DNA of 40,970 bases from Pirellulales bacterium (GCA_020846145.1 JADLEL010000110.1:1-40970); one strand, 5' to 3'. Shown: positions 1 to 8,804, counted from the first letter of the stretch. Notes: generated by a model from the letters alone, not told the origin. Translations and numbers: made by a program.

Positions 1-186
1 GGTCGGGGACTGGTCCATTTTTCGGCGTGAAAACGTATTTTGTGGACAAACGGTAGGCCGAAAACATGGACCTGTCCCCTTCCCGCGGCGCGAGGGGGAC
101 AGTCCCATTTTCGCGGCGATTAAGCACTTAGAACACCATCATCTTTTGCGCCGCGAAAATCGGGACAGTCCCCTGTGAACGCTTAC
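1..186 (-). mobile_element. Family A palindromic element, copy 1 (cut by window edge)
   Basis: This is a non-coding palindromic element lying in reverse orientation to the copies at 17531, 23845 and 24054. It shows both hairpin arms of the family: the GGGGACTGTCCC half with GCGGCG inner arms, and the GGGGACAGGTCCA half. It ends at the terminus GTGAACGCTTAC at 175-186. The other terminus lies outside the window, so a target duplication cannot be tested. It sits downstream of the HlyD-type gene. Confidence 0.85.
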
Positions 187-284
187 AAAAAACCTTATCT
201 ATTCCAGGGATAATCGCGCCTGCCGCGCAGATACGGAATGCCTATTTCAAATGAAAATTTCCGCTACGAATTTACGTATGACGT

Positions 285-1637
285 TTATTTCACCCTCACG
301 CGCGTGCCGTCGGTCAGGCTGCTTTCCGGCGCGAGAACCACTTGCTCGCCTTCGGCGAGTCCCGCGACGATCTCGACGCGCTCGTCGTTCATCAATCCCA
401 CTTCGACGTCTTGCAGCCTGGCGGCGCCGCCGCGAACGGCGTAAACCCGCCACGTTCCGTCGGTCGCGCGGAAGAGCGCCGAACGCGGAGCCAAAAGCGC
501 GGTCGGCTGCCGGCGGGTGGTAATCTTGATCCGCACGCGATAGCCCACGCCCAATCCCCGTTCATTGAGCAATCGCTTCAAATCCTCCGGCTCGAAGCGG
601 ACGATGACCTTCACCCGCTGCTGTTCGACGCCCAGCGAACTGACTTTGGTGAAACCGGCGGGAAATATCCGCGCCACCTTCCCCCGCGCCGTCGGCTTGC
701 CGATGGCCGGGCCGTAGATTTCGACCGCGTCGCCGACTTTCGCCGCCACGACGTCCAAGGTCAGCACGTCGGCCTCGACTTCCATGTCTTCCAGGCGGCC
801 GATCTCCAAGAGCGTCGTGCCCGCCGGCAAATACCGCTCGTTGGCGATCGAACGCGCCAACACCACGCCCTCGACCGGGCTCCGCATCGTGCTCCGCGCT
901 TTGTCCTTGAGGATTTGCCGCAGGCGGGCTTCGGCTTCTTCCTTTTGCTTTTTCAATACGGCGACTCCCAACTTTTTTCGCTCGATGTACTGCTCGACCA
1001 TCGTCGGCATGAGGTTGGTGGCGGCGGCCATCGCCACCATCGCCTTATGGACCAATTGATCCTGCTGGTAATCCACGTCGCCCTGCACTTTTTGTAGTTC
1101 GGCGGCGTCGAGCTGTTCTTTCGTGCTGGCTTTTTGTTTGGCGAGCGTCTCGATGCGCTCGAAATTCCTGGCGGCGAAATCGAGCTTGGCCCTGCCCGAA
1201 CGCAGCCGCTCGTAGGCCGCTTGCACCGTGGCCGCCGTCGAGGCCACGAATTGCAGAGCTTGTTTATAGGCCGTTTCTTCGAGATTGATGTCGGAGTTTT
1301 CCTTAATGCTCTCCTCCAAGCTTTGCACGGCGGCCGTCGCCTCCTCGACCGATAAATCCAAATCGCGGGGCACGATTCGCGCCACCACTTGATCTTTTTT
1401 CACCGGCATCCCTTCGGTCAGTTCGATCGCCTCGATCCGCCCTGGAAACGGCATGGTAACGAGATACGTCTCCGGCAGCCGGGTCTTCGCCTGCTCGTCG
1501 ATGAACTCGTTGATTGCCCCCCGCTCGATCGCCGCCGCCTCGACCGGCGCGCCGGCGTTGAACCGGCCGGAAGACATGCCCACGACGAGCAGGATCACCG
1601 CGACCACGATAATTCCAATCCAAATTTTTGCGTTCAT
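285..1637 (-). CDS. HlyD/MacA-type periplasmic adaptor of an ABC exporter
   Basis: The 450-residue product is a membrane fusion protein, expected to link an inner-membrane ABC transporter to the periplasm or outer envelope. An N-terminal membrane anchor spans about residues 5-22. It is followed by a lipoyl/barrel half (PFPGRIEAIELTEGMPVKK), a long alpha-helical hairpin (about residues 90-250), the returning lipoyl half (MRSPVEGVVLARS) and a beta-barrel and membrane-proximal part to the end. Length and order fit the RND/HlyD adaptor family. It is the last gene of a minus-strand set with the permease (1781-4159) and ATPase (4156-4887), which argues for an ABC rather than an RND partner. No strong ribosome binding site precedes the ATG at 1637. 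Its substrate cannot be read from the sequence. Confidence 0.85.
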   Translation of the reverse strand: MNAKIWIGIIVVAVILLVVGMSSGRFNAGAPVEAAAIERGAINEFIDEQAKTRLPETYLVTMPFPGRIEAIELTEGMPVKKDQVVARIVPRDLDLSVEEATAAVQSLEESIKENSDINLEETAYKQALQFVASTAATVQAAYERLRSGRAKLDFAARNFERIETLAKQKASTKEQLDAAELQKVQGDVDYQQDQLVHKAMVAMAAATNLMPTMVEQYIERKKLGVAVLKKQKEEAEARLRQILKDKARSTMRSPVEGVVLARSIANERYLPAGTTLLEIGRLEDMEVEADVLTLDVVAAKVGDAVEIYGPAIGKPTARGKVARIFPAGFTKVSSLGVEQQRVKVIVRFEPEDLKRLLNERGLGVGYRVRIKITTRRQPTALLAPRSALFRATDGTWRVYAVRGGAARLQDVEVGLMNDERVEIVAGLAEGEQVVLAPESSLTDGTRVRVK

Positions 1638-1715
1638 CGGAGTTTGATGTAATTCACGGTTTTCGGTTTACGGTGCTCGCTACTCATACTTTGCGAAGCC
1701 GCAAGCGGCTTTTTT

Positions 1716-1776
1716 CCTTCATCCTTCATCCTTCATCCTTCATCCTTCAGCCTTCAGCCTTCAGCCTTCAGCCTTC
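1716..1776. repeat. Heptanucleotide tandem repeat (CTTCATC then CTTCAGC)
   Basis: About eight head-to-tail 7-bp units are visible: four CTTCATC followed by four CTTCAGC. They lie directly beyond the stop codon of the permease gene. The block resembles the short tandemly repeated sequences of cyanobacteria in unit length. A small hairpin (AAGCCGC/GCGGCTT) followed by a T run adjoins it at about 1696-1715. Confidence 0.9.
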
Positions 1777-1780
1777 CCCT

Positions 1781-4159
1781 CTACTCCTGCACCTTCAGCG
1801 CATCCAGCCAATCCATCTTATGCACGGCGCGTTGCACGGCCAATTGGGTGAGCAGCGCGAAAACGGCCGCGTAGGCCAGCGTCCACAGCCAAATATCGGC
1901 GGTCGTAATGATCGGAAAGCGGAACATATCGCTGGCGTACGCCGCGGCGGTAACTCTCGTCAGCAGATACCCCAAAGGCATACCCAGGATCGTGCCTATC
2001 AGCGTAGTGATCGCGCTCTCGCGGAAGAGCAACCCGCCGATTTCCCACGGGCCGTATCCCAAGACCCGCAGCGTGGCCAGTTCCCGCTGCCGTTCGGCCA
2101 GACTCACCAACGAGGAATTCAAGATGCTGCCGAAAAACACGATTCCCGAAAACAGCAGAATAATATCGATGATCACCCGTTGATTATCCAACAGCGTTTC
2201 CTGCAGGGTTCGCACCATGTCCTTGCGGCCGGCGATCGATTGCAGGGCGGGCATCTGCTTGATTTCCCGGAAAAACGCCTCGCGATGCCGCGGGTTGCCG
2301 TCGCCGAGCACCTGTACGCCCGATACGGCGAACTCCTCGCCGACCAGGCGGCTGAGATAATGAATCTCCGCATAGACCGCGGTGCCCAGGTAGCTGTCGG
2401 CAATCTCCACCACCGGCGCCGTCCGCGCGATTTTCTCCCCTTTGATCGGCTCGATAATTACTCGGTCGCCGACTTTCAGATGCAAATGTTCGGCCATGAT
2501 CCGCGTCATCGCCAGCCCGTGCGCGGGAATGCGCACCGGGCGACCGTCGAGATCGCGGGGCACGGTAAGTTGCGCGTGGGCGAGGAGGCCCGTGATGGAG
2601 CCTTTTTTCCGATACGACCCGTTGCTGAACGTGCAGGACACATCCAGCATCGGCTCGGCGCGATCGACTCCCGGCAGCTTCGCGGCTTCGTCGAGCGCCT
2701 CGCGCCCCCGTTCGTCCTTGAAGAGCAAATCGTAATCGCTGCGGAGCACCTTTTCGAACTGAAAATCGAGGAAATACTGCGTCGATTTTTCCATCATGAA
2801 ACCGTTCACCAGCACGCTCCCGCCCATCGCCGCGCCGAAAATGCCGGCCAGCGTCCGCAGCCGGTTGCGCAGCAGGTTCCGCAGCACCATCCGCCACCGC
2901 GTGCTCAGCGCTTTCCACAACCAGCCGATCCGTTCGAGAACCACGGTTTTGCCCGACCGCGGCGGATTGGGACGCATGGCCGCGGCGGGCCGCAGTTTGA
3001 GCACGGCTTTCGAGCCGCGGAAACAGCCCAGCACGGCGCAGCCCGCGCTCACGCCCAGCCCCGTCAAGTGAATGCTCCAGTGGAAACGGTTTTCCAATTC
3101 GGGAAACTGAAAGAAGCTCTGATATATTCTCGTCATGCCCGAGGCCATCCACCAGCCCAAGGCGCAGCCGATCAGTCCGCCGGTTGCGCCCACCGAAAGC
3201 CCGAACTTCAAAAAGTGCCAAAAGACCTGCATGTCGGAATAGCCCAACGCCTTGAGCGTGCCGATCACCGTGCGCTGCTGCTGGGCGATTCGCGTCAAGA
3301 GCACGTTCAACACCAACGCCGCCACGGCCAGGAACATCGTCGGCGTAACGACCGCGAAACTTTCCAGGCCCTTGATTTCCTGGCTCAAGAATTTGTTCGA
3401 CATCTGGTCTTCCAACGGCGTCGTCGTAAAAACGCCGTAATCGCTCAGCCGTTGTTCCGCCCGCCGCAGCACCTCCTTCGGATTCCCCCGCGCCGCCGCG
3501 CTCAAACGGCCCAGCACCTGATTGGCCGAGCCTTTGAAGTCGAAGACCTCCTCGGCGAAACTCTGCTTCAGATAAAACACGCCGAATCGCTTCGGATCGG
3601 GCGTGATCGTGCCCGCGCCCAGCAAATAGACGAACTCGCTGCTGATCGACGTGCCCACGACGAACAATTCCTGCTGCTGATTGTTCAAAATGAGCTTGAT
3701 CCATTGCCCCGGCCGCAAGCGGTGGTAGCGGGCGAAGGCTTCGTTGACGATCACTTCGTTGTCGCGCCGATCGGTGAAATATCCGCCCTGCCGCACCGCG
3801 ATGTCGTCGATCACCGGTTGTCTGCGGTCGGGCAGCGAAAGCGCCAATCCGTTGAGCGGCTCCGAAACGCCTTCCAAATCGACCGCCACGTATTGCTGGA
3901 TGCGCGGCCGGATCGCCGCCACTTCGGGCCAGGCCGCGATCTGGTCCAACTCCGAAAGCGGGACCTTTTTCAACTCGATGGAAAAATCGGCCATCTGGCA
4001 TTGCGCGTAGTAGAGCTTCTTCGCCTCGCTCAAATTCCGGTACGATGAGGCAAGCGTCACCATGCACGCCACGCCCACCGCGATGATGCTCGTTACCGCC
4101 AGCAGCATGCCCGCGTGGCCGCGCAATTCCCGGTGAAGTTTGCGATCCAGTACGCTCAC
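1781..4159 (-). CDS. FtsX-like ABC transporter permease
   Basis: The 792-residue membrane protein has two FtsX/MacB-type permease modules. The start is taken as the GTG at 4159 because it overlaps the ATPase stop as GTGA and yields a sensible N-terminus (VSVLDRKLHREL, then a membrane segment at about residues 17-37). A large extracytoplasmic domain follows. A first cluster of membrane segments (around FLAVAALVLNVLLTRIA), a second soluble domain, and a C-terminal cluster (from about VIIDIILLFSGIVFFGSIL to the end) come next. The motif EQRQRxxxxTLKALGY-like appears twice (TVIGTLKALGYS and ELATLRVLGYG), as expected for duplicated FtsX domains. The open frame continues upstream through the ATPase gene, but that part is an antisense-free shadow frame. 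Likely substrates are lipoproteins, lipids or peptides, but this is not shown. Confidence 0.88.
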   Translation of the reverse strand: MSVLDRKLHRELRGHAGMLLAVTSIIAVGVACMVTLASSYRNLSEAKKLYYAQCQMADFSIELKKVPLSELDQIAAWPEVAAIRPRIQQYVAVDLEGVSEPLNGLALSLPDRRQPVIDDIAVRQGGYFTDRRDNEVIVNEAFARYHRLRPGQWIKLILNNQQQELFVVGTSISSEFVYLLGAGTITPDPKRFGVFYLKQSFAEEVFDFKGSANQVLGRLSAAARGNPKEVLRRAEQRLSDYGVFTTTPLEDQMSNKFLSQEIKGLESFAVVTPTMFLAVAALVLNVLLTRIAQQQRTVIGTLKALGYSDMQVFWHFLKFGLSVGATGGLIGCALGWWMASGMTRIYQSFFQFPELENRFHWSIHLTGLGVSAGCAVLGCFRGSKAVLKLRPAAAMRPNPPRSGKTVVLERIGWLWKALSTRWRMVLRNLLRNRLRTLAGIFGAAMGGSVLVNGFMMEKSTQYFLDFQFEKVLRSDYDLLFKDERGREALDEAAKLPGVDRAEPMLDVSCTFSNGSYRKKGSITGLLAHAQLTVPRDLDGRPVRIPAHGLAMTRIMAEHLHLKVGDRVIIEPIKGEKIARTAPVVEIADSYLGTAVYAEIHYLSRLVGEEFAVSGVQVLGDGNPRHREAFFREIKQMPALQSIAGRKDMVRTLQETLLDNQRVIIDIILLFSGIVFFGSILNSSLVSLAERQRELATLRVLGYGPWEIGGLLFRESAITTLIGTILGMPLGYLLTRVTAAAYASDMFRFPIITTADIWLWTLAYAAVFALLTQLAVQRAVHKMDWLDALKVQE

Positions 4160-4887
4160 CAGACGACCTCCTCGGGCGGCAGCGGCCGCGGATTGTCGTG
4201 AACCTCGACGACCTGGCCGCTGCGCAGCCGGACCACGCGATCGGCCACCTGCGCGATCGCGCTGTTGTGCGTGATCAACAGCACCGTTTTCCCCAACCGC
4301 TCGTTCAAGTCCAACAACAGCCGCAGCACGCGCTTGCCGGTCTCGAAATCGAGCGCGCCGGTCGGCTCGTCGCAAAGCAACAAAGCGGGATTCTTGGCGA
4401 TCGCCCGCGCAATGGAAACCCGTTGCTGCTCGCCGCCCGACATCTGCGAAGGGAAATGATCGAGCCGTTCGTCCAGTTCGACCAGGCGCAACGCTTCCAA
4501 GGGGTCCATCGGCTCGCGGCTGAGTTCCGTCGAAACCAACACGTTCTCGTAGGCCGTGAGGTTCGGCACCAGATTGTAAAATTGAAAGACGAAGCCCACC
4601 GTATCGCGGCGGTAGCGCGTGAGTTCGCCGGGCGTGAAGGCGGTCAAATCGCGGTCGCGAAACCAGAGCCTTCCCGACGAAACGCCGTCCAACCCGCCGA
4701 TCAGGTTCAAAATCGTCGTCTTGCCCGATCCGCTCGGCCCCACCATCACCAGAAACTCGCCGTCGCGCACCTCCAGCGTCACGTTCCGCAATGCCTCGAC
4801 GGCGACCTCTCCCATCTGAAACACCTTGCCCACGTTCTCCATCCGCAACAGATGATGGTTCGAGTTGCCGACGGGGTGCGATGCCAT
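4156..4887 (-). CDS. ABC transporter ATP-binding protein (LolD/MacB type)
   Basis: This 243-residue nucleotide-binding subunit energises the permease encoded next to it. It has Walker A GPSGSGKT (residues 50-57), the Q-loop Gln at about 102, the signature MSGGEQQ (149-155), Walker B ALLLCDE (168-174), the D-loop GALD and the H-loop His at about 207. These are all intact, and the spacing is that of the LolD/MacB/FtsE class. The stop overlaps the permease start by 4 bp, so translation is probably coupled. A perfect TATAAT lies about 75 bp upstream (4959-4964). The first 14 residues before HLLRMENVGK are variable in this class, so an internal start at the later Met (residue 16) is possible. Confidence 0.93.
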   Translation of the reverse strand: MASHPVGNSNHHLLRMENVGKVFQMGEVAVEALRNVTLEVRDGEFLVMVGPSGSGKTTILNLIGGLDGVSSGRLWFRDRDLTAFTPGELTRYRRDTVGFVFQFYNLVPNLTAYENVLVSTELSREPMDPLEALRLVELDERLDHFPSQMSGGEQQRVSIARAIAKNPALLLCDEPTGALDFETGKRVLRLLLDLNERLGKTVLLITHNSAIAQVADRVVRLRSGQVVEVHDNPRPLPPEEVVW

Positions 4888-4958
4888 AGCTTCTTCCGCT
4901 TCGCGAGCCGGGGCATCCTCGTGCCCCGTAATTGTGCCTTGATCGACGATGCTCCGGT

Positions 4959-4964
4959 ATTATA
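4959..4964 (-). promoter_or_regulatory. Candidate -10 box for the ABC exporter operon
   Basis: On the minus strand the sequence reads TATAAT, about 72-77 bp ahead of the ATPase ATG. The region 17 bp further upstream (TGGCGT) is only a weak -35 match and lies inside the hairpin 4980-5016. A promoter here would uncouple the exporter from the upstream regulator gene. Confidence 0.35.
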
Positions 4965-4979
4965 TCCTTCACAAACCGC

Positions 4980-5016
4980 AAACGCCACGTCCGGCGCAGG
5001 GCCGGCGGTGGCGTTT
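4980..5016 (-). terminator. Hairpin between regulator and exporter genes
   Basis: AAACGCCAC pairs with GTGGCGTTT (9 bp), and CCGGC pairs with GCCGG inside it. The position fits a transcript end for the sigma-54 regulator gene at 5213-6598. There is no clean T run on the minus strand, so it may be only a repeat-type palindrome. The wider gap 4888-5212 holds this hairpin, the -10 box and the two hairpins at 5071-5121, and no gene that I can support. Confidence 0.4.
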
Positions 5017-5042
5017 ATCGTTTGAATCGTGCAACCGTATCA

Positions 5043-5200
5043 CTTAACCGCTCGATGCGACTTTTTTCTCGTTCCCATGCTCCCGCCTGGGAACGCAATG
5101 TCCGCGAGGCTCCCGCCTCGCAGAATCGCCAACCAAGCCGTGCTCGCATTGAACAAAACGCGATTTTGATACTGGACTGGTTCTTAACCGCTCGATACGA
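5043..5200. repeat. Two-hairpin unit between 18-bp direct repeats
   Basis: The 18-bp sequence CTTAACCGCTCGATRCGA occurs at 5043-5060 and 5183-5200 with one mismatch. Between them lie the hairpins GTTCCCA/TGGGAAC (5071-5094) and GCGAGG/CCTCGC (5104-5121), the latter with a CTCCCG loop. The arrangement looks like a small palindromic unit with duplicated flanks. It sits just downstream of the regulator gene. Confidence 0.6.
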
Positions 5201-5212
5201 ATTTTATGTCGT

Positions 5213-6598
5213 TTACCGTCCCATCGCCAGGGCGACCTCTTCCAAGCCGAGGCGCTTCATTTTCTTGTACAGCGTGGTGCGGTTGATGCCCAGGGCGGCC
5301 GCCGTGAGTTGGCGGTTCCAGTGGTTCGATTCGAGCACTTCGAGAATCAGTTGTTTTTCCGGCGCCGAAAGGGCCTGCTTCAGCGATTGATTGCCGACGG
5401 CCTCGATCGAGAGTCCGCCGCCGGCGGCCACCGCGGAGGGCAAATCCTCCACGCCGATCGCGGCGTTTTTTCCCAAGAGCACGGCGCGCTCGATGACGTT
5501 TTGCATCTCCCGCACGTTGCCCGGCCAGCGGTAGCGCTGCAAGGCTTGCATCGCGTCGTCGGTTATACCGCGGACCTTCCGGCTCGTCGTTTCGCAAACG
5601 TTCTTCAGAAAATGCTCGGCCAAGAGCGGAATGTCGGCGATCCGTTCGCGGATCGGCGGCAGTTCGATGTTGATCACGTTGATGCGGTAGAACAAATCCT
5701 GGCGAAAGCGGCCCTCGGCCACGGCCTTGCTTAGATCTTCATTGGTGGCGAGGATAATCCGCGTATCGACCTTGAAGGTCTTCGTCCCGCCGACCTGCTC
5801 GAATTCCAAGTCTTGCAGAATCCGCAGCAATTTCACCTGCATCCCCGGGCTGGCGGTGGCGATTTCATCGAGGAAGATCGTGCCGCCGTCGGCCTGCTTG
5901 AATTTGCCGAGCTTCTCGCCGATCGCGCCCGTGAACGCGCCGGCCGCGTGGCCGAACAGTTCGCTCTCCAAAAGCGTTTCGGGCAGCGCGCCGCAAGCCA
6001 CTTCGACGAACGGTTTGTCGCGGCGGCCGCTGCGGCGGTGGATCGCCCGCGCGATCAGCGACTTGCCCGTCCCGCTCTCGCCGGTGATTAGCACCGTGGC
6101 GCGGGTGTCGGCGACGGAATCGATCACGTCGAAAATCCGCAACATGCGATGATCGTGCCCGATGATGTTCTCCATGCCGTAGCGCATGTCGAGCTGCGCC
6201 TTGAGCGTTTTGTTCTCCTCGATGACCTTGCGCTGATTGAGCGCCCGCTCGATGGAAAGCAACAGCTCTTCATCGATCAGCGGCTTCGTGAGAAAATCGA
6301 ACGCGCCGTGGCGGATCGCCTCGACCGCCGTCTCCACCGTGCCGTAGCCGGTGATCATCACCACCGGCGTGCCGGGTTGATGCTTGCGGCAATGCGCGAG
6401 CAGATCGAAGCCGTCGTCCTGGCCCAGGCGAATATCGACCAGCACCAAATCGAATTGTTTTCGGTTCACGGCCGTCATGCCGTCGGCCAGTGTCGTGGCG
6501 GTATCGGTCGGGTATCCTTGATCGCGCAGCCAATCGGCCATCGAGGCCAATACTTGTCGGTCGTCGTCAACGAGCAGCAAATTTCCAAGTTGTTTCAT
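5213..6598 (-). CDS. Sigma-54-dependent response regulator (NtrC family)
   Basis: The 461-residue protein is a two-component regulator that would open sigma-54 promoters when phosphorylated. The receiver domain (1-120) has the DDD acidic pocket and phospho-acceptor Asp55 (LVLVDIRL), plus Lys105. The AAA+ domain has Walker A GESGTGKS (173-180), a canonical GAFTGA sigma-54 contact loop (220-225), Walker B IFLDE (241-245), the ATNEDL sensor and the PPIRER motif. A Fis-type helix-turn-helix closes the protein ([20 protein letters not shown]). All key residues are intact. No partner histidine kinase is in the window. Its location upstream of the ABC exporter in the same orientation makes export a possible target, but the hairpin and -10 box in between suggest separate transcripts. 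Confidence 0.95.
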   Translation of the reverse strand: MKQLGNLLLVDDDRQVLASMADWLRDQGYPTDTATTLADGMTAVNRKQFDLVLVDIRLGQDDGFDLLAHCRKHQPGTPVVMITGYGTVETAVEAIRHGAFDFLTKPLIDEELLLSIERALNQRKVIEENKTLKAQLDMRYGMENIIGHDHRMLRIFDVIDSVADTRATVLITGESGTGKSLIARAIHRRSGRRDKPFVEVACGALPETLLESELFGHAAGAFTGAIGEKLGKFKQADGGTIFLDEIATASPGMQVKLLRILQDLEFEQVGGTKTFKVDTRIILATNEDLSKAVAEGRFRQDLFYRINVINIELPPIRERIADIPLLAEHFLKNVCETTSRKVRGITDDAMQALQRYRWPGNVREMQNVIERAVLLGKNAAIGVEDLPSAVAAGGGLSIEAVGNQSLKQALSAPEKQLILEVLESNHWNRQLTAAALGINRTTLYKKMKRLGLEEVALAMGR

Positions 6599-7145
6599 AT
6601 TTTCACCTCGGTAAATGGTCCGTCGCTAAATATCTACGTTACGAGATGAAGTAAGTCAACGAAATAAGCTGGGGAATGTGGGAAATATGCAATAAATGAT
6701 AAATGAAGCCAATAAAACCTTATCCGCATATTACACCCCCCACGCAAGTTAGTTTTTAATCGTTTTTCCTCTATCCAGCTTGGAAACAGTGGATTTCGCT
6801 GGAAACATCACCTGCAATTTTTTTATTTTACCCCCCCTCCCCTTCCATCCCCTCGACTTGGTCGATAAATTGAGGCATATCCCGCTGAGTCGGGGGGATA
6901 AATTTGTTATTATGGGGGATTTCATCCTGCCAAATAGTGGACTAGAATAGAATATCCCCCTTTTCAAGCGACCAACTAATGAGGGAAAAACTTTAGGGGG
7001 GATTTTCACTGGCAGGACAGATTTCCCATCCGTCACCACAGGTTGAAAATCCGCCCTACATGCCGAATCGTGAATTGCGAATAAAAAAGTTGCGTCCACC
7101 ACTCACAAGACCAACGGTTTGGTGAAAAACCCAAGGGAGGCTGCA
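6599..7145. other. Intergenic region between divergent regulator genes
   Basis: This 547-bp stretch separates two divergent response regulator genes and must hold both promoters. It is less GC-rich than its neighbours in its left part and contains runs of C and G (6826-6850, 6889-6900, 6994-7000). I found no convincing coding frame, no -24/-12 element with correct spacing and no clear hairpin. Confidence 0.5.
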
Positions 7146-7778
7146 ATGCCTATTCGATTGATGATTTGTGACGATCACGAAGTCATCCGCACCGGTCTGG
7201 CCAGTTTGCTGGCGGGGACCGAGATTGAAATCGTCGCCGAAGCGGCGAATGGAAAAGACGCCTTGAAACTGGCCGTCAAGGACAAGCCGGATATCATTCT
7301 GTTGGATATTCGCATGCCCGACGGCGACGGCTTGGCGACGCTGGAAAAACTGCGCCAAAAAGCGCCCGATTGCAAAGTCATCATGCTCTCGACCTACGAC
7401 AATCCGACGTACGTCGCCCGGGCGGTGGCGTTGGGGGCCAGCGACTATGTGCTCAAGGGTTCCTCGCGCGACGACATCTTCGCCACGATCAAGGCTTGCG
7501 CGGCGGGCGAATCGCCCAGCCGCACCGGCGAATTGAAGAAGATCGCCAACACGATGAAGGTCAAACAGGCCATCGACGACGACGACGTGCCGCTCACGCA
7601 GCGCGAAACCCAGGTCCTGCGCCACGTGGCCCTGGGGCTGAGCAATAAGGAAATCGGCAAATCGCTGGAAATCAGCGTCGAGACCGTCAAGGAGCACGTG
7701 CAGAACATCCTCCGCAAGATCACCGTCACCGACCGCACCCAAGCCGCGGTCTGGGCGGTCCGCAAGGGATTGGTTTAA
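7146..7778 (+). CDS. LuxR/NarL-type response regulator
   Basis: The 210-residue protein has a receiver domain (1-120) followed by a LuxR-type DNA-binding domain (about 145-210). The acidic pair DD (residues 9-10), phospho-acceptor Asp in ILLDIRMP (about 54), and the conserved Lys in YVLKGS are present. The C-terminal helix-turn-helix reads LTQRETQVLRHVALGLSNKE, followed by ISVETVKEHVQNILRK, a textbook NarL/FixJ pattern. The start at 7146 is chosen over an in-frame codon at 7119 because AGGGAGG precedes it by about 5 bp and MPIRLMICDDHE begins the receiver fold normally. No kinase gene is adjacent. A terminator follows at 7811-7845. Confidence 0.95.
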   Translation: MPIRLMICDDHEVIRTGLASLLAGTEIEIVAEAANGKDALKLAVKDKPDIILLDIRMPDGDGLATLEKLRQKAPDCKVIMLSTYDNPTYVARAVALGASDYVLKGSSRDDIFATIKACAAGESPSRTGELKKIANTMKVKQAIDDDDVPLTQRETQVLRHVALGLSNKEIGKSLEISVETVKEHVQNILRKITVTDRTQAAVWAVRKGLV

Positions 7779-7810
7779 CGGCGCGACCGTCTCGGTTTTG
7801 GAGAATATCA

Positions 7811-7845
7811 GGGAGTGGCGATAAACCGCCGCTCCCTATTTTCTT
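7811..7845 (+). terminator. Rho-independent terminator of the LuxR-type gene
   Basis: GGGAGTGGCG (7811-7820) pairs with CGCCGCTCCC (7827-7836), 9 of 10 Watson-Crick positions plus one G-U, with a 6-nt loop. The T-rich tail TATTTTCTT follows. Confidence 0.7.
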
Positions 7846-7878
7846 GCAGTTCCACGGCGGCTTCCGCACCGCGGACGG

Positions 7879-7907
7879 TTGATTTTTTGAACGACACTTC
7901 GCATAAT
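7879..7907 (+). promoter_or_regulatory. Sigma-70-type promoter of toxin-antitoxin module 1
   Basis: TTGATT (7879-7884) is separated by exactly 17 bp from CATAAT (7902-7907), about 50 bp ahead of the antitoxin ATG. The whole segment 7856-7910 is repeated with about 75% identity at 8812-8867, in front of the nucleotidyltransferase gene, with the same hexamers and the same spacer length. Confidence 0.65.
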
Positions 7908-7957
7908 TCACTAGATGCGATTCATATAAAACTCCAGGCGACCGGAAAGGTGAAACG

Positions 7958-8296
7958 ATGGAAACCAGCCAAGTTGTCGTTCATGGCTCGATCGACCCGG
8001 ATGGTATTCTGCAAGTGCATGAGCCGATTCCTTTGCCTCCGGGAGAGGTTCAAGTGACAATCCAAGTAATCGAACCGATTTCTCGCCCCCGGAATTCGAT
8101 CTGGGATGTCATGGAACGAATTTGGGCCGATCATCGGACCAGCGGCTTCATTCCGAGATCGAGAGCAGAAATCGATGCGGAACATAATACCTATCGCGAG
8201 AATCTGGAAGAAGGTTTTTTGAAAGTCGAAGAAATCCAGAAGGAATGCGAAACCTTCAGGCATGTTCCTAAGACAGAGCCGGAGCAGGGATCGTGA
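7958..8296 (+). CDS. Putative antitoxin of a PIN-toxin pair
   Basis: This is a 112-residue protein with no firm family match by eye. Its N-terminal 40 residues (VVVHGSIDPDGILQVHEPIPLPPGEVQVTIQVIE) form a short beta-rich segment. That segment is like the compact antitoxins seen at 30087 and 30330 in this window (G-x-I/V-VLDE-LPEG pattern), followed by a charged helical tail. The stop overlaps the GTG of the PIN gene by 4 bp (GTGA), which is the usual toxin-antitoxin coupling. GGAAAGG-type ribosome binding sequence precedes the ATG. The expected role is to neutralise the neighbouring PIN ribonuclease and repress the shared promoter at 7879. This rests on context. Confidence 0.7.
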   Translation: METSQVVVHGSIDPDGILQVHEPIPLPPGEVQVTIQVIEPISRPRNSIWDVMERIWADHRTSGFIPRSRAEIDAEHNTYRENLEEGFLKVEEIQKECETFRHVPKTEPEQGS

Positions 8297-8697
8297 TATA
8301 TTATTTGGATACGAATATCGTAATCTATTCTCTCGAACATCATCCGCTTTGGAGCCCGACGACTCGCGGAGTTTTATCCGGTTTGAAAAATCAGAATGTC
8401 CTGTTTGCCGTCAGCGATCTGACATGCATGGAATGCCGCATCGGGCCGCTGCGACGGAGAGATCGACGACTGTTGGACCTCTACGATGCCTTTTTCGCGG
8501 CCAAAGAGATGCACGTCCATGCTTTGCCGACGGCCGTATTCGAGCGCGCCGCGGTTATTCGGGCAACGCACGGTTATAAGGCATTGGATGCCTTGCACCT
8601 TGCAACAGCCGTGGAGTTCCGTTGCGATCGATTCCTTACGAACGACAATCGGCTGAGCGATTTCTCGGATATCAGCGTGGAACTGCTCGACATCTAA
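8293..8697 (+). CDS. VapC-like PIN-domain toxin
   Basis: The 134-residue protein is a PIN-domain ribonuclease. The acidic catalytic set is visible: Asp in YYLDTNIVIY (residue 6), Glu in CMECRIG, Asp in ALDALHLATA and Asp in FLTNDNRL. Length and order match VapC. It begins with GTG overlapping the antitoxin stop. Such proteins cleave RNA, often tRNA or rRNA, when not bound by their antitoxin. The target here is unknown. It is followed by palindrome C (8721-8804). Confidence 0.92.
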   Translation: MIYYLDTNIVIYSLEHHPLWSPTTRGVLSGLKNQNVLFAVSDLTCMECRIGPLRRRDRRLLDLYDAFFAAKEMHVHALPTAVFERAAVIRATHGYKALDALHLATAVEFRCDRFLTNDNRLSDFSDISVELLDI

Positions 8698-8720
8698 AAA
8701 TCTCAAACCTTAAACGGGAG

Positions 8721-8804
8721 TTGAAAGTGGGGACTGGCTCCGAGCGGGAGAACGGCATGTTTTCGGAAAAAATCCCACCACGGGGTGCCCGTCCCCATTT
8801 TCAA
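8721..8804. repeat. Palindrome C, related to families A and B
   Basis: The 14-bp ends TTGAAAGTGGGGAC (8721-8734) and the reverse complement at 8791-8804 match at 13 of 14 positions. The interior begins GGGGACTGGCTCC and ends GTCCCC, recalling the GGGGACTGGTCC hairpin of families A and B, but the centre is different. No flanking duplication is visible. Confidence 0.6.

Noticed and set aside
1628..4048. Long plus-strand open frame opposite the permease gene
   Set aside because: It is Arg/His/Gln-rich without any domain, starts in the heptanucleotide repeat and mirrors a well-supported permease.
6780..6815. Possible sigma-54 promoter (GG...TGC) near 6790
   Set aside because: The distance between the GG and GC dinucleotides is 11, not 10, and the surrounding bases do not match the consensus.
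6749..7102. Minus-strand open frame in the intergenic region between two regulators
   Set aside because: There is no ribosome binding site, domain or neighbour link, and the composition looks like translated intergenic repeat sequence.
7726..7911. Minus-strand frame beginning MNYAKCRSKNQPSAVRKP, similar to one at about 8870
   Set aside because: The similarity comes from the duplicated promoter block read backwards, and both frames soon run into unrelated sequence.
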